Below, one piece after another: positions 8,868 to 17,735 of a stretch of 64,000 bases of DNA. A model generated the notes under the pieces. It was not told the DNA's origin, ran no database searches, and saw only the letters and a program-made list of their open reading frames with translations. The translations under genes and the position numbers were made by a program. The DNA comes from Bacillus sp. THAF10. GTDB lineage: Bacteria; Bacillota; Bacilli; Bacillales; Bacillaceae_I. The stretch is from assembly GCF_009363695.1 (NCBI RefSeq), contig NZ_CP045403.1:2026001-2090000 (forward strand), in the 5' to 3' direction. Within the stretch, counting starts at the first letter, position 1; each line of letters begins with the position of its first letter.

Positions 8868-11800
8868 AAATATTCAACCTCTCTTTTTGGTAAATTTACA
8901 AATTGGTTGATGGTAAGGTAATCCACTTTCATGTATGCTTTCAAAAGTATGGCGTGTTTAACTGTATCTAAGTTTGAAAAGGATATGATCCCATGCTTTA
9001 AAAATAGCGATCTTAAGCTAGCTCCATTTCGGTTCTTTTCTCTTCCTTTTGTAGGAATGATGATGGCTGCTTGACATTTCTCTTTCTTGACAAGGTCTAC
9101 TGTTTCCTCAAATGTTATTGCCATGGCAGGAATTTCGTTTTTTATTAAAAATTCCGCTGTTCCCTTTGTTGCATGAAGGGTGAATTTTCTAGCGTTTAGC
9201 TCCTTTAGTAATGGAAGAGCATTCTCTTTTTCTCGATCCGTGATAGAGCAAAAGATTATCGCATTTGGATTTTCTGTTGTAAAAGGGTTTCGTTCTTTTG
9301 AAAAAAGAGCTTTATTTAGCGCCTCATCAAAGCTTGCTCCAATCCCGATACTTTCCCCTGTTGATTTCATCTCAGGTCCGAGAATGTGGTCCACATCCTT
9401 TAACTTCGTTCCTGAAAAAACAGGAGCTTTCACTGTCCAAAAGCTAGGCTCTGGTAAGAGGCCAGTCGTTTCTAGTGTTTTGCCTAATTGCATTTGAACG
9501 GCAAGATCAATCATTGGAATACCAGTAATCTTACTTGTAATGGGTACCGTTCTAGATGCACGAGGGTTCACCTCTAATACGTAAACAGTATCACCTGAAA
9601 TAACAAATTGAATGTTTGCAATTCCCACGATGTTTGTATAGGAACAAATTTTCTTTGTGTAATCTACCAAAGTTTGCTTTATGTTATGTGTAAGTGTTAA
9701 GGCTGGAAAAACTGCAAGACTGTCTCCGGAATGAACACCAGCTTTTTCTATATGTTCAAAAATAGCTGGTATTAACACATCGTTTCCATCAGATACGACA
9801 TCTAATTCACATTCTAGTCCAGGAATAAATTGATCTACTAACAACGGCCATCTATCGTCGTTTACTTGTTTTCTTATAAAAGATTCTATGTCTTCTTCGT
9901 CGTAAAGAGTGTACATTGATTGCCCGCCAATAACATAGGATGGACGAACGAGGATGGGCATGCCGAGCTCTGCCGCTGCTTTTTTCAGTTCTGTTGGTGT
10001 TGTTATCATTTTTCCTTTTATATGAGGAATGTCAATAGTTTCCAGCATATCGTAAAAGCGTGCTCGTTCCTCCAACATATCTATGGCATCTACTGTTGTA
10101 CCAGCTATTCTTACTCCTAAGCGTTCAAGCTCTTCTGCTAGATTGATGGCTGTTTGCCCACCGAATTGAATGAAAACCAATTCAGGTTTTTCTTTTTGAA
10201 TGATTGGTACTACATCCTCAATGGTAATCGGCTCGAAATATAACTTATCTGCGACAGAAAAATCAGTACTAACTGTTTCTGGATTGTTATTGACAACAAT
10301 TGTTTCATAGCCTGCCTTCTTCAATGAGTACACCGCATGAACAGAGCAGTAATCAAATTCTATTCCCTGCCCTATTCTTATTGGACCTGAACCAATAACA
10401 AGGGCTTTTTTGATTGGTGTCACCTTTCCTTCATCCCCTCCGCAAAAGGTGGAGTAATAATATGGGGTAATGGCATCAAATTCCGCTGCGCAAGTATCCA
10501 CCTGTTTATAGGAAGGCAAAAGCTTATGTTCCTGCAAAGCGGATTGTAGAAGATCTTCTGAACATTTTAAAAGAGTGCAAAGTCGTTTGTTGCTCATGTT
10601 GTACTTTTTCGCTTTCTTTAATAGTTTATATGAAATGGTAGAAAGAGTTTTCGTATTTATTCTTTCTTCTAGCTGAACAATATTGTTTAGTTTGTATAGA
10701 AACCATTTATCAATATTGGTTAGGTTGTAGAGTTCCTCGACATTTCTCCCAGTTTTTAATCCATGCGCTAAAGCAAAAAGCCGCATGTGGGTAGGTTCTG
10801 TAAGATGCTTTCTCCATTCTTTTTCTGAAATGCTATCAAAAGATGGATGTAGCACCGAATCTAGCTTTTGTTCTAACGACCGAATTCCTTTATTCAAGGC
10901 ACCTTCAAAGGAACGATCGATAGCAAGGACCTCTCCAGTAGCCTTCATTTGGGTGCTTAAGCTGTGATCTGCCTCTGGGAATTTATCAAAAGGAAAACGC
11001 GGAAGCTTTACTACCACATAGTCAAGAGCTGGTTCAAAGGAAGCGAACGTTTTCCCAGTGATGGGATTCGTGATTTCATCTAAGTGGTAACCTATAGCGC
11101 ATTTTGCAGCAATACTAGCAATTGGATAGCCTGTTGCCTTGGAAGCAAGAGCACTGGATCTGCTAACCCGAGGGTTAACCTCGATGATATAATAGTCATC
11201 TGAATATGGATCCATCGCAAATTGAATATTGCAGCCTCCAACAATCTTCAAATTTCTAATAATATGAAGGGATGCATTTCTCAGTATTTGATATTGTCTA
11301 TCTGTTAATGTTTGAGATGGTGCGACCACAATGGAATCACCGGTATGAACACCGACTGGATCCATATTTTCCATGTTGCAAACGATTATACATGTATCAT
11401 TTTCGTCACGCATTACCTCATACTCTACTTCCTTCCAGCCTTTAATGCTTTTTTCCACAAGCACTTGATGAATAGGGCTTAACTGAAGTCCATTTTGTAA
11501 TAGAAAATCTAGTTCCCTTTCATTATTAGCAAAGCCTCCACCTTCCCCACCGAGTGTGTATGCTGGTCTTATGATGACAGGATAACCAATAGATTCTACA
11601 AAGTTCTTTCCTTCTTCTTTTGTTTGAATAATCATAGAATCTGGAATTGGCTCGTTCAATCTCTTCATTAATTGACGAAACTTATCTCTGTCCTCTCCTT
11701 GTTCAATCGAAGCGACAGAGGTGCCCAATACCTTGACATTGAATCTGTCTAGAATTCCTTCATGATATAGAGCCACAATTAAATTTAATGCGGTTTGGCC

Positions 11801-12073
11801 TCCTAGTGTTCCAATGATACCATCAGGAAGCTCTGTTTTAATTACTTCTGTTAAACATTCTAAGGTGAGCGGCTCCATATATACTTTATCTGCAATATTA
11901 GAATCTGTCATAATGGTTGCTGGGTTATTATTGACAAGAATAACTTCTAGTCCTTCTTCTTTTAATGCCAGACAAGCTTGTGTTCCTGCATAATCAAACT
12001 CAGCTGCCTGACCGATGACTATAGGTCCAGATCCAATCACAAGCACCTTGTTTATCGTTTTATTTAATGGCAT
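8852..12073 (-). CDS. carB: carbamoyl-phosphate synthase large subunit (arginine-linked)
   Basis: The synthetase subunit makes carbamoyl phosphate from bicarbonate, ATP and ammonia supplied by CarA. At 1073 residues it has the full layout: two homologous ATP-grasp halves (each starting with a VLVIGSGPIVIGQ or ALVIGSGPIRIGQ motif, near residues 10 and 560), NPRVSRSSALASKATGYPIA in the first half and NPRASRTVPITSKITG in the second, then a C-terminal MGS-like regulatory region. The start overlaps carA by 14 bases. Its place inside the arginine operon marks it as the arginine-specific enzyme; a separate pyrimidine one would be expected elsewhere. Confidence 0.97.
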   Translation of the reverse strand: MPLNKTINKVLVIGSGPIVIGQAAEFDYAGTQACLALKEEGLEVILVNNNPATIMTDSNIADKVYMEPLTLECLTEVIKTELPDGIIGTLGGQTALNLIVALYHEGILDRFNVKVLGTSVASIEQGEDRDKFRQLMKRLNEPIPDSMIIQTKEEGKNFVESIGYPVIIRPAYTLGGEGGGFANNERELDFLLQNGLQLSPIHQVLVEKSIKGWKEVEYEVMRDENDTCIIVCNMENMDPVGVHTGDSIVVAPSQTLTDRQYQILRNASLHIIRNLKIVGGCNIQFAMDPYSDDYYIIEVNPRVSRSSALASKATGYPIASIAAKCAIGYHLDEITNPITGKTFASFEPALDYVVVKLPRFPFDKFPEADHSLSTQMKATGEVLAIDRSFEGALNKGIRSLEQKLDSVLHPSFDSISEKEWRKHLTEPTHMRLFALAHGLKTGRNVEELYNLTNIDKWFLYKLNNIVQLEERINTKTLSTISYKLLKKAKKYNMSNKRLCTLLKCSEDLLQSALQEHKLLPSYKQVDTCAAEFDAITPYYYSTFCGGDEGKVTPIKKALVIGSGPIRIGQGIEFDYCSVHAVYSLKKAGYETIVVNNNPETVSTDFSVADKLYFEPITIEDVVPIIQKEKPELVFIQFGGQTAINLAEELERLGVRIAGTTVDAIDMLEERARFYDMLETIDIPHIKGKMITTPTELKKAAAELGMPILVRPSYVIGGQSMYTLYDEEDIESFIRKQVNDDRWPLLVDQFIPGLECELDVVSDGNDVLIPAIFEHIEKAGVHSGDSLAVFPALTLTHNIKQTLVDYTKKICSYTNIVGIANIQFVISGDTVYVLEVNPRASRTVPITSKITGIPMIDLAVQMQLGKTLETTGLLPEPSFWTVKAPVFSGTKLKDVDHILGPEMKSTGESIGIGASFDEALNKALFSKERNPFTTENPNAIIFCSITDREKENALPLLKELNARKFTLHATKGTAEFLIKNEIPAMAITFEETVDLVKKEKCQAAIIIPTKGREKNRNGASLRSLFLKHGIISFSNLDTVKHAILLKAYMKVDYLTINQFVNLPKREVEYLCKVY

Positions 12074-13136
12074 ATGACATTACTCCTGATTTTTCTTTGA
12101 TGTTTTGTAAAAATTGTTGAAAAAGATAATGGGTATCCTCTGGACCAGGATGTGCTTCTGGGTGAAACTGCACGCTTAGGATGGGCAGGTTTTGGTGTGC
12201 AAGTCCTTCTATTGTTTGATCATTGATGTTTCGATGCGTAACCTTAAAAGTATTTGTTTTGATGGAGGACTCTGATACCACATAACTATGATTTTGTGAG
12301 GTGATAAACACTTTCCCTGTTTTCAAATCTTTTACTGGATGATTTCCTCCCCGATGCCCAAACAATAGTTTCGTAGTGTCTGCACCGAATGCCAGGGCTA
12401 GAAGCTGGTGACCTAAGCAAATCCCCAAGCTTGGATACGTTTCTGCCATCTTTTTATATTCTGGTAAGCGAGCATTTAATGTCTTAGGGTTTCCTGGACC
12501 GTTACTAAAAACAATTCCATCAGGGTTGAGTTTTTGCACCTCCCCAAAGGAAGTATAGTATGGCATTAAGGTAACCTGACATCCTTCCTTTAATAGGGCA
12601 TTTAGAATGGATTTTTTGAAGCCAAAATCAATTAAAGCAATATGTGGACCATAACCACTGTAAAGCTTCTGTTCTTTCGTAGAAACGACATCAACCCAAT
12701 TTGTCTCCTCTTTTTCCACAAAGATGTGATGAGGATCCTTGGTAATGAAACCTTTTACCGTTCCATGGTGACGAATAGTTTTAACAAGCTCTCGTGTATC
12801 CACATCTGCCAGTCCAGCAATCCCAAGCTTATATAGAAGTTGATGTGTAGCCTCTTCTGAGGAATAATGATTGGGCAGATTACAAGCTTCCCCCATGATG
12901 ACTCCTTTGAGGTGAAGTGCATCTCCTTCATAACCTGCTGGATTAAACCCATAATTTCCAATCAAAGGGTAACAAAATACGATGATTTGTCCCGCATAGG
13001 AAGGGTCAGACATGATTTCTTGATAGCCTGTCATACTCGTGTTGAAAACAACTTCACCTGTGGAATCCTTCTCACTTCCAATTAGCGTTCCAGAAAATAC
13101 TTCTCCTGTTTCCAATATTAAATAGCCCTTAGTCAT
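12060..13136 (-). CDS. carA: carbamoyl-phosphate synthase small (glutaminase) subunit
   Basis: It hydrolyses glutamine and channels ammonia to CarB. I start it at 13136 (MTKGYLILETGEVF), giving 358 residues, because GGGAGGCGG lies upstream and the family begins this way; the longer frame to 13190 reads into argD. The class I amidotransferase nucleophile GICLGHQLLALA (near residue 240) and the catalytic SVQFHPEAHPGP are intact. The first bases overlap the argD stop, indicating translational coupling. Confidence 0.96.
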   Translation of the reverse strand: MTKGYLILETGEVFSGTLIGSEKDSTGEVVFNTSMTGYQEIMSDPSYAGQIIVFCYPLIGNYGFNPAGYEGDALHLKGVIMGEACNLPNHYSSEEATHQLLYKLGIAGLADVDTRELVKTIRHHGTVKGFITKDPHHIFVEKEETNWVDVVSTKEQKLYSGYGPHIALIDFGFKKSILNALLKEGCQVTLMPYYTSFGEVQKLNPDGIVFSNGPGNPKTLNARLPEYKKMAETYPSLGICLGHQLLALAFGADTTKLLFGHRGGNHPVKDLKTGKVFITSQNHSYVVSESSIKTNTFKVTHRNINDQTIEGLAHQNLPILSVQFHPEAHPGPEDTHYLFQQFLQNIKEKSGVMSYAIK

Positions 13137-14322
13137 TCTTAGCCGCCTCCCAATTATGTAATACTTGTTGAAACCGGTGAATGAAATCATGCACTTCTGA
13201 CTCCACTAGGTTAATTGGTGGGAGCATTCGAATAACAAAAGGACCAGCACTTAATAGGAGAAGCTTCTGTTGTAAAGCTTCCAATAGGAAGGATGATACA
13301 TCTTCTTCCATTTCTAAACCGAGAAGAAAACCCTTGCCTTTAATCGCTTTTATGGTTGGGAATTTTTTTGCAAGTTGCTGTAACTCTTGAAATAGAAGCT
13401 CACTCACTTTCTTTGTATTATCTAAAAATTCCTGCGTCATGACAGATAATGTGCCTATTCCTGCTGAGCATGCAAGCGGATTACCACCGAAGGTACTTCC
13501 ATGCATTCCTGGTTTAAAGGCAGATGCCACTTCTTTTTTGGCGAGCATTGCACCAATGGGGAAGCCTGAGCCTAACCCCTTTGCAAGTGTGATTATGTCT
13601 GGTTCGATGGAATATTGCTCATAGAGAAAAAGACTCCCTGTTCGTCCTATTCCTGTTTGAACCTCATCCACAACAAGGAGTGTGTTTTGTTTCTTGCAAA
13701 TGGAAGCAAGCGCCTTAACCCAGATTGGGTCTGCAAGGATAACACCACCTTCTCCTTGCAAAAGTTCAAGCATTACGGCAGAAGGTTTTAACGCTTCAAT
13801 TGCTTTTAGTGCCTCCCCATCATTAAAGGGTAAATGTACGAAGCCTTCTAGTAAGGGTTCAAATCCTTGTTTGATTTTTTCTTGGCCCGTAGCAGCAATC
13901 GTTCCGAGAGTTCTTCCATGAAAGCTTTGGTGGAAGGTAACAATCGTTGCTGCGTTCCCTGATGATTTTTGTTCATGTGCTTTAACAAGCTTAATCGCAG
14001 CCTCATTCGCTTCAGCACCACTATTACAGAAGAAAACTTGATCCAAGCAAGACCGTTCTGTTAATAGGGAGGCCAACTCTTCTTGTTTTGGCACTTCATA
14101 AAGGTTAGACGTATGCCAAATCATTTCTAACTGCAAATTAATCTCATTTTTAACTGCTGAATGACAGTGACCAAGGTTACATGTGGCTATGCCTGATGTG
14201 AAATCAAGGTACTTTTCGCCATCCTCTGCCCATACGTACGCTCCTTTTCCTTTTATTACTCTTAGGGGAAGACGGTTATATGTAGACATAATGGATGTGT
14301 GCTGATTTAGCGTGTTAAGCAT
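13129..14322 (-). CDS. argD: acetylornithine aminotransferase
   Basis: This PLP-dependent class III aminotransferase converts N-acetylglutamate semialdehyde to N-acetylornithine. The 397-residue protein shows FCNSGAEANEAAIKLV near residue 94, the LLVVDEVQTGIGRTG aspartate motif and ITLAKGLGSGFPIGA with the PLP lysine. It overlaps argB upstream and carA downstream by 8 bases each, so the three are probably translated in a coupled way. Confidence 0.95.
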   Translation of the reverse strand: MLNTLNQHTSIMSTYNRLPLRVIKGKGAYVWAEDGEKYLDFTSGIATCNLGHCHSAVKNEINLQLEMIWHTSNLYEVPKQEELASLLTERSCLDQVFFCNSGAEANEAAIKLVKAHEQKSSGNAATIVTFHQSFHGRTLGTIAATGQEKIKQGFEPLLEGFVHLPFNDGEALKAIEALKPSAVMLELLQGEGGVILADPIWVKALASICKKQNTLLVVDEVQTGIGRTGSLFLYEQYSIEPDIITLAKGLGSGFPIGAMLAKKEVASAFKPGMHGSTFGGNPLACSAGIGTLSVMTQEFLDNTKKVSELLFQELQQLAKKFPTIKAIKGKGFLLGLEMEEDVSSFLLEALQQKLLLLSAGPFVIRMLPPINLVESEVHDFIHRFQQVLHNWEAAKND

Positions 14323-15109
14323 GGTTGCTAGTGACCTCCTCTATATAAAACGTTGTGCCAACAGTACCCTCTGTAGCAACAAAAGTTTGCAGAGCACCGG
14401 GTGTTTCCCCATTTAATATACTGACCTTCTTTACACCTGCATGCAGGGATATTACGGCAGCCTGGACCTTAGGAATCATACCACCTGTTATTTGTTTTTC
14501 CTCTATTAATCTAGCAATTTCGTTTTCTGATATAGCAGGAATTACTTTTTCATTCACTAACACGCCATCTACATCACTCACCATACAAAGCGGTGCATAA
14601 AGCTCGTTAGCAATTGCTGCAGCTGCTAAATCGGCATTGATATTATAATGCTGTCCTGCTTTGTCCACAGCCACTGGTGAAATGACAGGGATGTAGTCTT
14701 GAAGTAGTAACATAGATAGCAGCTCTATATTTACCTGAATGATCTCTCCAACTAGCCCCAACTCATTTGTATTGGCAACTGGTTCTGCTTCTAAGAGCCT
14801 GCCATCAACTCCGCTCAACCCCATGGATTTTCCTCCAGCTTTTAGGATTTTACGGACAATATGTTTATTCAGGCTTCCTGAGAGCACCATTTCCACCACT
14901 TCTAATACCGGTTCCGTTGTTTTTCTTAAGCCATTAACAAACAAGGTCTCGACATTTAAACTCGATAAAAGGGAAGATATATTCGGTCCTCCACCATGTA
15001 CAATGATAGGATGAAACCCTTTATTTCTTAACTCCACAAGGTCTGTGAAAAACGAAGTTGGCAGTTTATCGATGGTGCTTCCACCGCATTTTATAACAAG
15101 CGCATTCAT
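14315..15109 (-). CDS. argB: acetylglutamate kinase
   Basis: It phosphorylates N-acetylglutamate with ATP. The 264-residue protein has the amino-acid kinase fold signature: N-terminal VIKCGGSTIDK, the HGGGPNISSLL loop near residue 39, and the YNINADLAAAAIANEL nucleotide-binding motif near residue 156. The ATG follows GAGGAGGAAG. It is of the short N-terminus type, which in many bacteria is not arginine-inhibited; that property is a family generalisation and untested here. Confidence 0.95.
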   Translation of the reverse strand: MNALVIKCGGSTIDKLPTSFFTDLVELRNKGFHPIIVHGGGPNISSLLSSLNVETLFVNGLRKTTEPVLEVVEMVLSGSLNKHIVRKILKAGGKSMGLSGVDGRLLEAEPVANTNELGLVGEIIQVNIELLSMLLLQDYIPVISPVAVDKAGQHYNINADLAAAAIANELYAPLCMVSDVDGVLVNEKVIPAISENEIARLIEEKQITGGMIPKVQAAVISLHAGVKKVSILNGETPGALQTFVATEGTVGTTFYIEEVTSNHA

Positions 15110-15124
15110 GAGACTTCCTCCTCA

Positions 15125-16360
15125 TTACGTTCGGTAGGATGCATTTATTCTTACATAATCATAAGAGAGATCACATCCCCAAGCTTTCGCATGTTGAATA
15201 CCTTCATCAAGCCCTATTGTTATAATTATTTTTTCATCTTTTAATGATGCAGCTGCTTCTTGTTCATTAAATGGAAAAGGTAAACCGTTCTTTACAACAA
15301 CGGTGGAACCAATCCTCACTTCATTAATTTCGTTTGTTAATGCTACCCCACTATATCCTATCGCAGAAACAATTCTCCCCCAGTTGGCATCCTCTCCAAA
15401 TACAGCTGTTTTCACAAGGCTTGAGCCAACAATCGTTTTTGCAATCTTTTGTGCTTCCTCTTTTGTTTTTGCTCCATTTACATGAACTTCAATTAGTTTT
15501 GTTGCGCCTTCCCCATCTCTTGCAATTTGCATTGCCAAGGATTCACAAACCATTTTTAAGCCTTCTTTAAATAGTTGAAACTGATCATCGTGCTCTGTCC
15601 ATACCTCGTTTTTTGCAAGGCCGTTTGCCATAACAAGTACCATATCATTTGTACTGGTATCTCCATCGACCGTAATCATGTTGAAGGTTTCCTCTGTTAC
15701 TTGCTTTAATGCCAAATTTAGGGCAGATGCTGATATATGGATATCTGTCGTAATGAAACCAAGCATGGTTGCCATGTTTGGGTGTACCATACCAGATCCT
15801 TTGGCAACACCTGCAATCGTAAGGATGCATCCGTTGTAATTTAGTTCTACACTGGCTTTTTTTGTAAAGGTGTCTGTAGTTAGTATGGCTTCTTGAAAAA
15901 AATGCGCCTCCTTTTTGGATTTGACATCTGTAATCGATTCCACTCCTTGTTTAATAGCTAGCATGGGAAGCTGCTCACCTATTACACCAGTGGAAACAAC
16001 AGCAACTTCCTCTTCGTTTAAGCCAATTTTGTAAGCGAACATCCGTCTCATTTCATATGCGTTTTCAAGTCCTTTTTGCCCTGTGCAAGAGTTTGCATTT
16101 CCTGAATTAACTAAGACTCCTTGAAGGGTTTCCCCTATTCGAATGCTTTCTTGCGTTACTTTTAATGGAGGAGCCTGAAAAAGATTGGTTGTATAAACAG
16201 CAGCTGCATTTGCTTGCACAGAAGAAAAAATCCATCCCAAATCCTTTCTTTTCCGCTTCACACCACAATGAAGCCCTCCTGCTGTAAAACCTTTAGGTGT
16301 ACAGATATCACCATCACTTTTTGTCCATGAGGTAGTATTTTTTAATGCGGTTGTTTTCAT
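15125..16360 (-). CDS. argJ: bifunctional ornithine acetyltransferase/N-acetylglutamate synthase
   Basis: It recycles the acetyl group from acetylornithine to glutamate and may also use acetyl-CoA. At 411 residues it includes the self-cleavage site KGSGMVHPNMATMLGF, where the Thr becomes the nucleophile of the beta chain. No argA is present in the cluster, consistent with ArgJ priming the pathway. The ribosome site is AGGGAGG just before the ATG at 16360, 15 bases after argC. Confidence 0.96.
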   Translation of the reverse strand: MKTTALKNTTSWTKSDGDICTPKGFTAGGLHCGVKRKRKDLGWIFSSVQANAAAVYTTNLFQAPPLKVTQESIRIGETLQGVLVNSGNANSCTGQKGLENAYEMRRMFAYKIGLNEEEVAVVSTGVIGEQLPMLAIKQGVESITDVKSKKEAHFFQEAILTTDTFTKKASVELNYNGCILTIAGVAKGSGMVHPNMATMLGFITTDIHISASALNLALKQVTEETFNMITVDGDTSTNDMVLVMANGLAKNEVWTEHDDQFQLFKEGLKMVCESLAMQIARDGEGATKLIEVHVNGAKTKEEAQKIAKTIVGSSLVKTAVFGEDANWGRIVSAIGYSGVALTNEINEVRIGSTVVVKNGLPFPFNEQEAAASLKDEKIIITIGLDEGIQHAKAWGCDLSYDYVRINASYRT

Positions 16361-16375
16361 TTATTGCACCTCCCT

Positions 16376-17413
16376 TTATGGATAAACCGGGGTCATTTGT
16401 AATCCTGTATGCTCTTCCCAGCCTTTCATAATGTTCATATTTTGTACCGCCTGACCGGAGGCACCCTTCATTACATTATCAATAACAGAAACAATCATCA
16501 GTCGGTTTGTTCGTGTGTCTACTTTTAACCCAATATCGCAATAATTGGAGCCATACACTTCCTTTGTTGCTGGAAAGTGATCTTCTTTCCGAATCCGGAC
16601 AAAGTATTGGTTCTTATAAAAATCTTGATACAAATCAAGCAATTCCATAGAGGTTACAGTTTCCTTTAAATCAGCATAAATGGTGCACATCAACCCTCTC
16701 GACATCGGAATCAAATGCGTCGAAAATGTCATTTTCACCATCTCTCCTGAAAGAGATTGCAACACCTGTTCCATTTCTGGAATATGTTGATGTTTACCTA
16801 ATTTGTATGCTTTAACATTTTCATTCACTTCACAATAATGAGTTCCCAAGGTCGCTTTTCTACCTGCTCCAGTTACACCAGATTTTCCATCCACAATGAT
16901 GGAATTCAACTTAATTTTTTGATGTTTGATGACCGGTGCAAGCCCTAGTAACGTCGCAGTCGGATAACAACCAGGATTAGCTATGATGGACGATTTCTTA
17001 ATTTGTTCTTTGTTAATTTCCGGTAAACCATAAGCTGCTTTAGCCAAAATAGAATTTGGTGTAGATGAATATTTATACCATTTTTCGTATAATTCAGCAT
17101 GTTTCAATCGGTGGTCTCCTGACAAATCAACTACTGGAATTTTTGCTTCTAAAAAAACTGGTATCCATTCCTTCGCTACTCCTGCAGGTGTGGCAAAAAA
17201 GAAGAAATCCGCTTTCTCTTTTAGGTTTTCCATCGTCATTTCATCCATTTTTTCCTCTACAATCCCTTGTAAATGAGGATATTGTTCTGTAACCATTTTT
17301 CCGCTTGACGAATGTGAAGCAAGAAATGATATTTCTGTTTGAGGATGCTGTGATAAAATCCTAATAAGTTCCACTCCACTATAACCATTGGCTCCAATTA
17401 TTCCCACCTTCAA
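16376..17413 (-). CDS. argC: N-acetyl-gamma-glutamyl-phosphate reductase
   Basis: This NADPH-dependent reductase is the first gene of the operon. I choose the TTG at 17413 (MKVGIIGANGYSGVELIRIL, 345 residues) because GGAGGGG lies 9 bases upstream; two in-frame ATGs at 17431 and 17422 overlap or abut that ribosome site and are unlikely starts. The catalytic cysteine motif NPGCYPTATLLGL is near residue 148. A promoter and ARG boxes lie directly upstream. Confidence 0.95.
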   Translation of the reverse strand: MKVGIIGANGYSGVELIRILSQHPQTEISFLASHSSSGKMVTEQYPHLQGIVEEKMDEMTMENLKEKADFFFFATPAGVAKEWIPVFLEAKIPVVDLSGDHRLKHAELYEKWYKYSSTPNSILAKAAYGLPEINKEQIKKSSIIANPGCYPTATLLGLAPVIKHQKIKLNSIIVDGKSGVTGAGRKATLGTHYCEVNENVKAYKLGKHQHIPEMEQVLQSLSGEMVKMTFSTHLIPMSRGLMCTIYADLKETVTSMELLDLYQDFYKNQYFVRIRKEDHFPATKEVYGSNYCDIGLKVDTRTNRLMIVSVIDNVMKGASGQAVQNMNIMKGWEEHTGLQMTPVYP

Positions 17414-17441
17414 TACTTTCATCCCCTCCATGGATTAATAA

Positions 17442-17503
17442 TATGAATTATTATAACTACTTATGAATAAAAATACAATAACAAATGATGAATTTTTTAT
17501 CGT
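17442..17503 (-). promoter_or_regulatory. ARG-box array upstream of argC
   Basis: The central box TATGAATAAAAATACAAT (17462-17479) is nearly identical to the Bacillus ARG-box consensus. Weaker boxes flank it at about 20-bp intervals: TATGAATTATTATAAC (17442-17457) and GATGAATTTTTTATCG (17487-17502). The central box covers the -35 and spacer of the argC promoter, and the first overlaps its -10, so an ArgR/AhrC hexamer would block RNA polymerase when arginine is plentiful. Confidence 0.8.
17450..17478 (-). promoter_or_regulatory. sigma-A promoter of the arginine operon
   Basis: Read leftward, TTGTAT (-35) and TATAAT (-10) are separated by exactly 17 bases. Initiation would fall about 30 bases before the argC TTG start. 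It lies entirely within the ARG-box array. Confidence 0.75.
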
Positions 17504-17523
17504 TTTCTGAACAAACTGTTATC

Positions 17524-17552
17524 TTGCATTATTAATGAAGAAATGCTATATT
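17524..17552 (+). promoter_or_regulatory. promoter of the structured RNA divergent from argC
   Basis: TTGCAT and TATATT are spaced by 17 bases, pointing rightward, away from argC. Transcription would begin near 17558-17560. Confidence 0.6.
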
Positions 17553-17557
17553 TATTT

Positions 17558-17677
17558 GGCGATGAGCTGAATTGTGTAAGTCGATGAACACGCTATTTGA
17601 GCAAGGCATGAATGTGGTCATGCTGTTCATCGCCTCAATACGCAAGAAGGCACCTACCTCAGGTGCCTTCTTTTTTT
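17558..17677 (+). ncRNA. candidate structured small RNA or leader with intrinsic terminator
   Basis: The interval has no credible ribosome site or open frame but strong structure. CGATGAACA (17582-17590) pairs with TGTTCATCG (17624-17632), enclosing a GCATGA/TCATGC hairpin. The segment GGCGATGA at the predicted 5' end (17558-17565) can instead pair with TCATCGCC (17627-17634), so two helices compete. It closes with a perfect 10-bp terminator stem (GAAGGCACCT, 17646-17655, with 17661-17670) and seven T. It could be a free RNA of about 120 nt or an attenuated leader for the oxidoreductase that starts 58 bases further on. I do not recognise an Rfam class. Confidence 0.55.
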
Positions 17678-17735
17678 ATATTCCTATTCATTTCTGCTAT
17701 ACTTTCTTCATTATGATAGAAAGAGGGAAACGATA

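Noticed and set aside
17558..17677. considered as a T-box, fluoride (crcB) or SR1-type RNA
   Set aside because: The T-box AGGGTGGNACCGCG motif is absent, the crcB core beyond GGCGAUG is not matched, and no SR1P-like peptide is encoded.
17586..17720. hydrophobic peptide frame beginning MNTLFEQGMN inside the structured RNA, considered as a type I toxin-like peptide
   Set aside because: There is no ribosome site before the ATG, the frame reads through the terminator stem, and it resembles no toxin family that I know.
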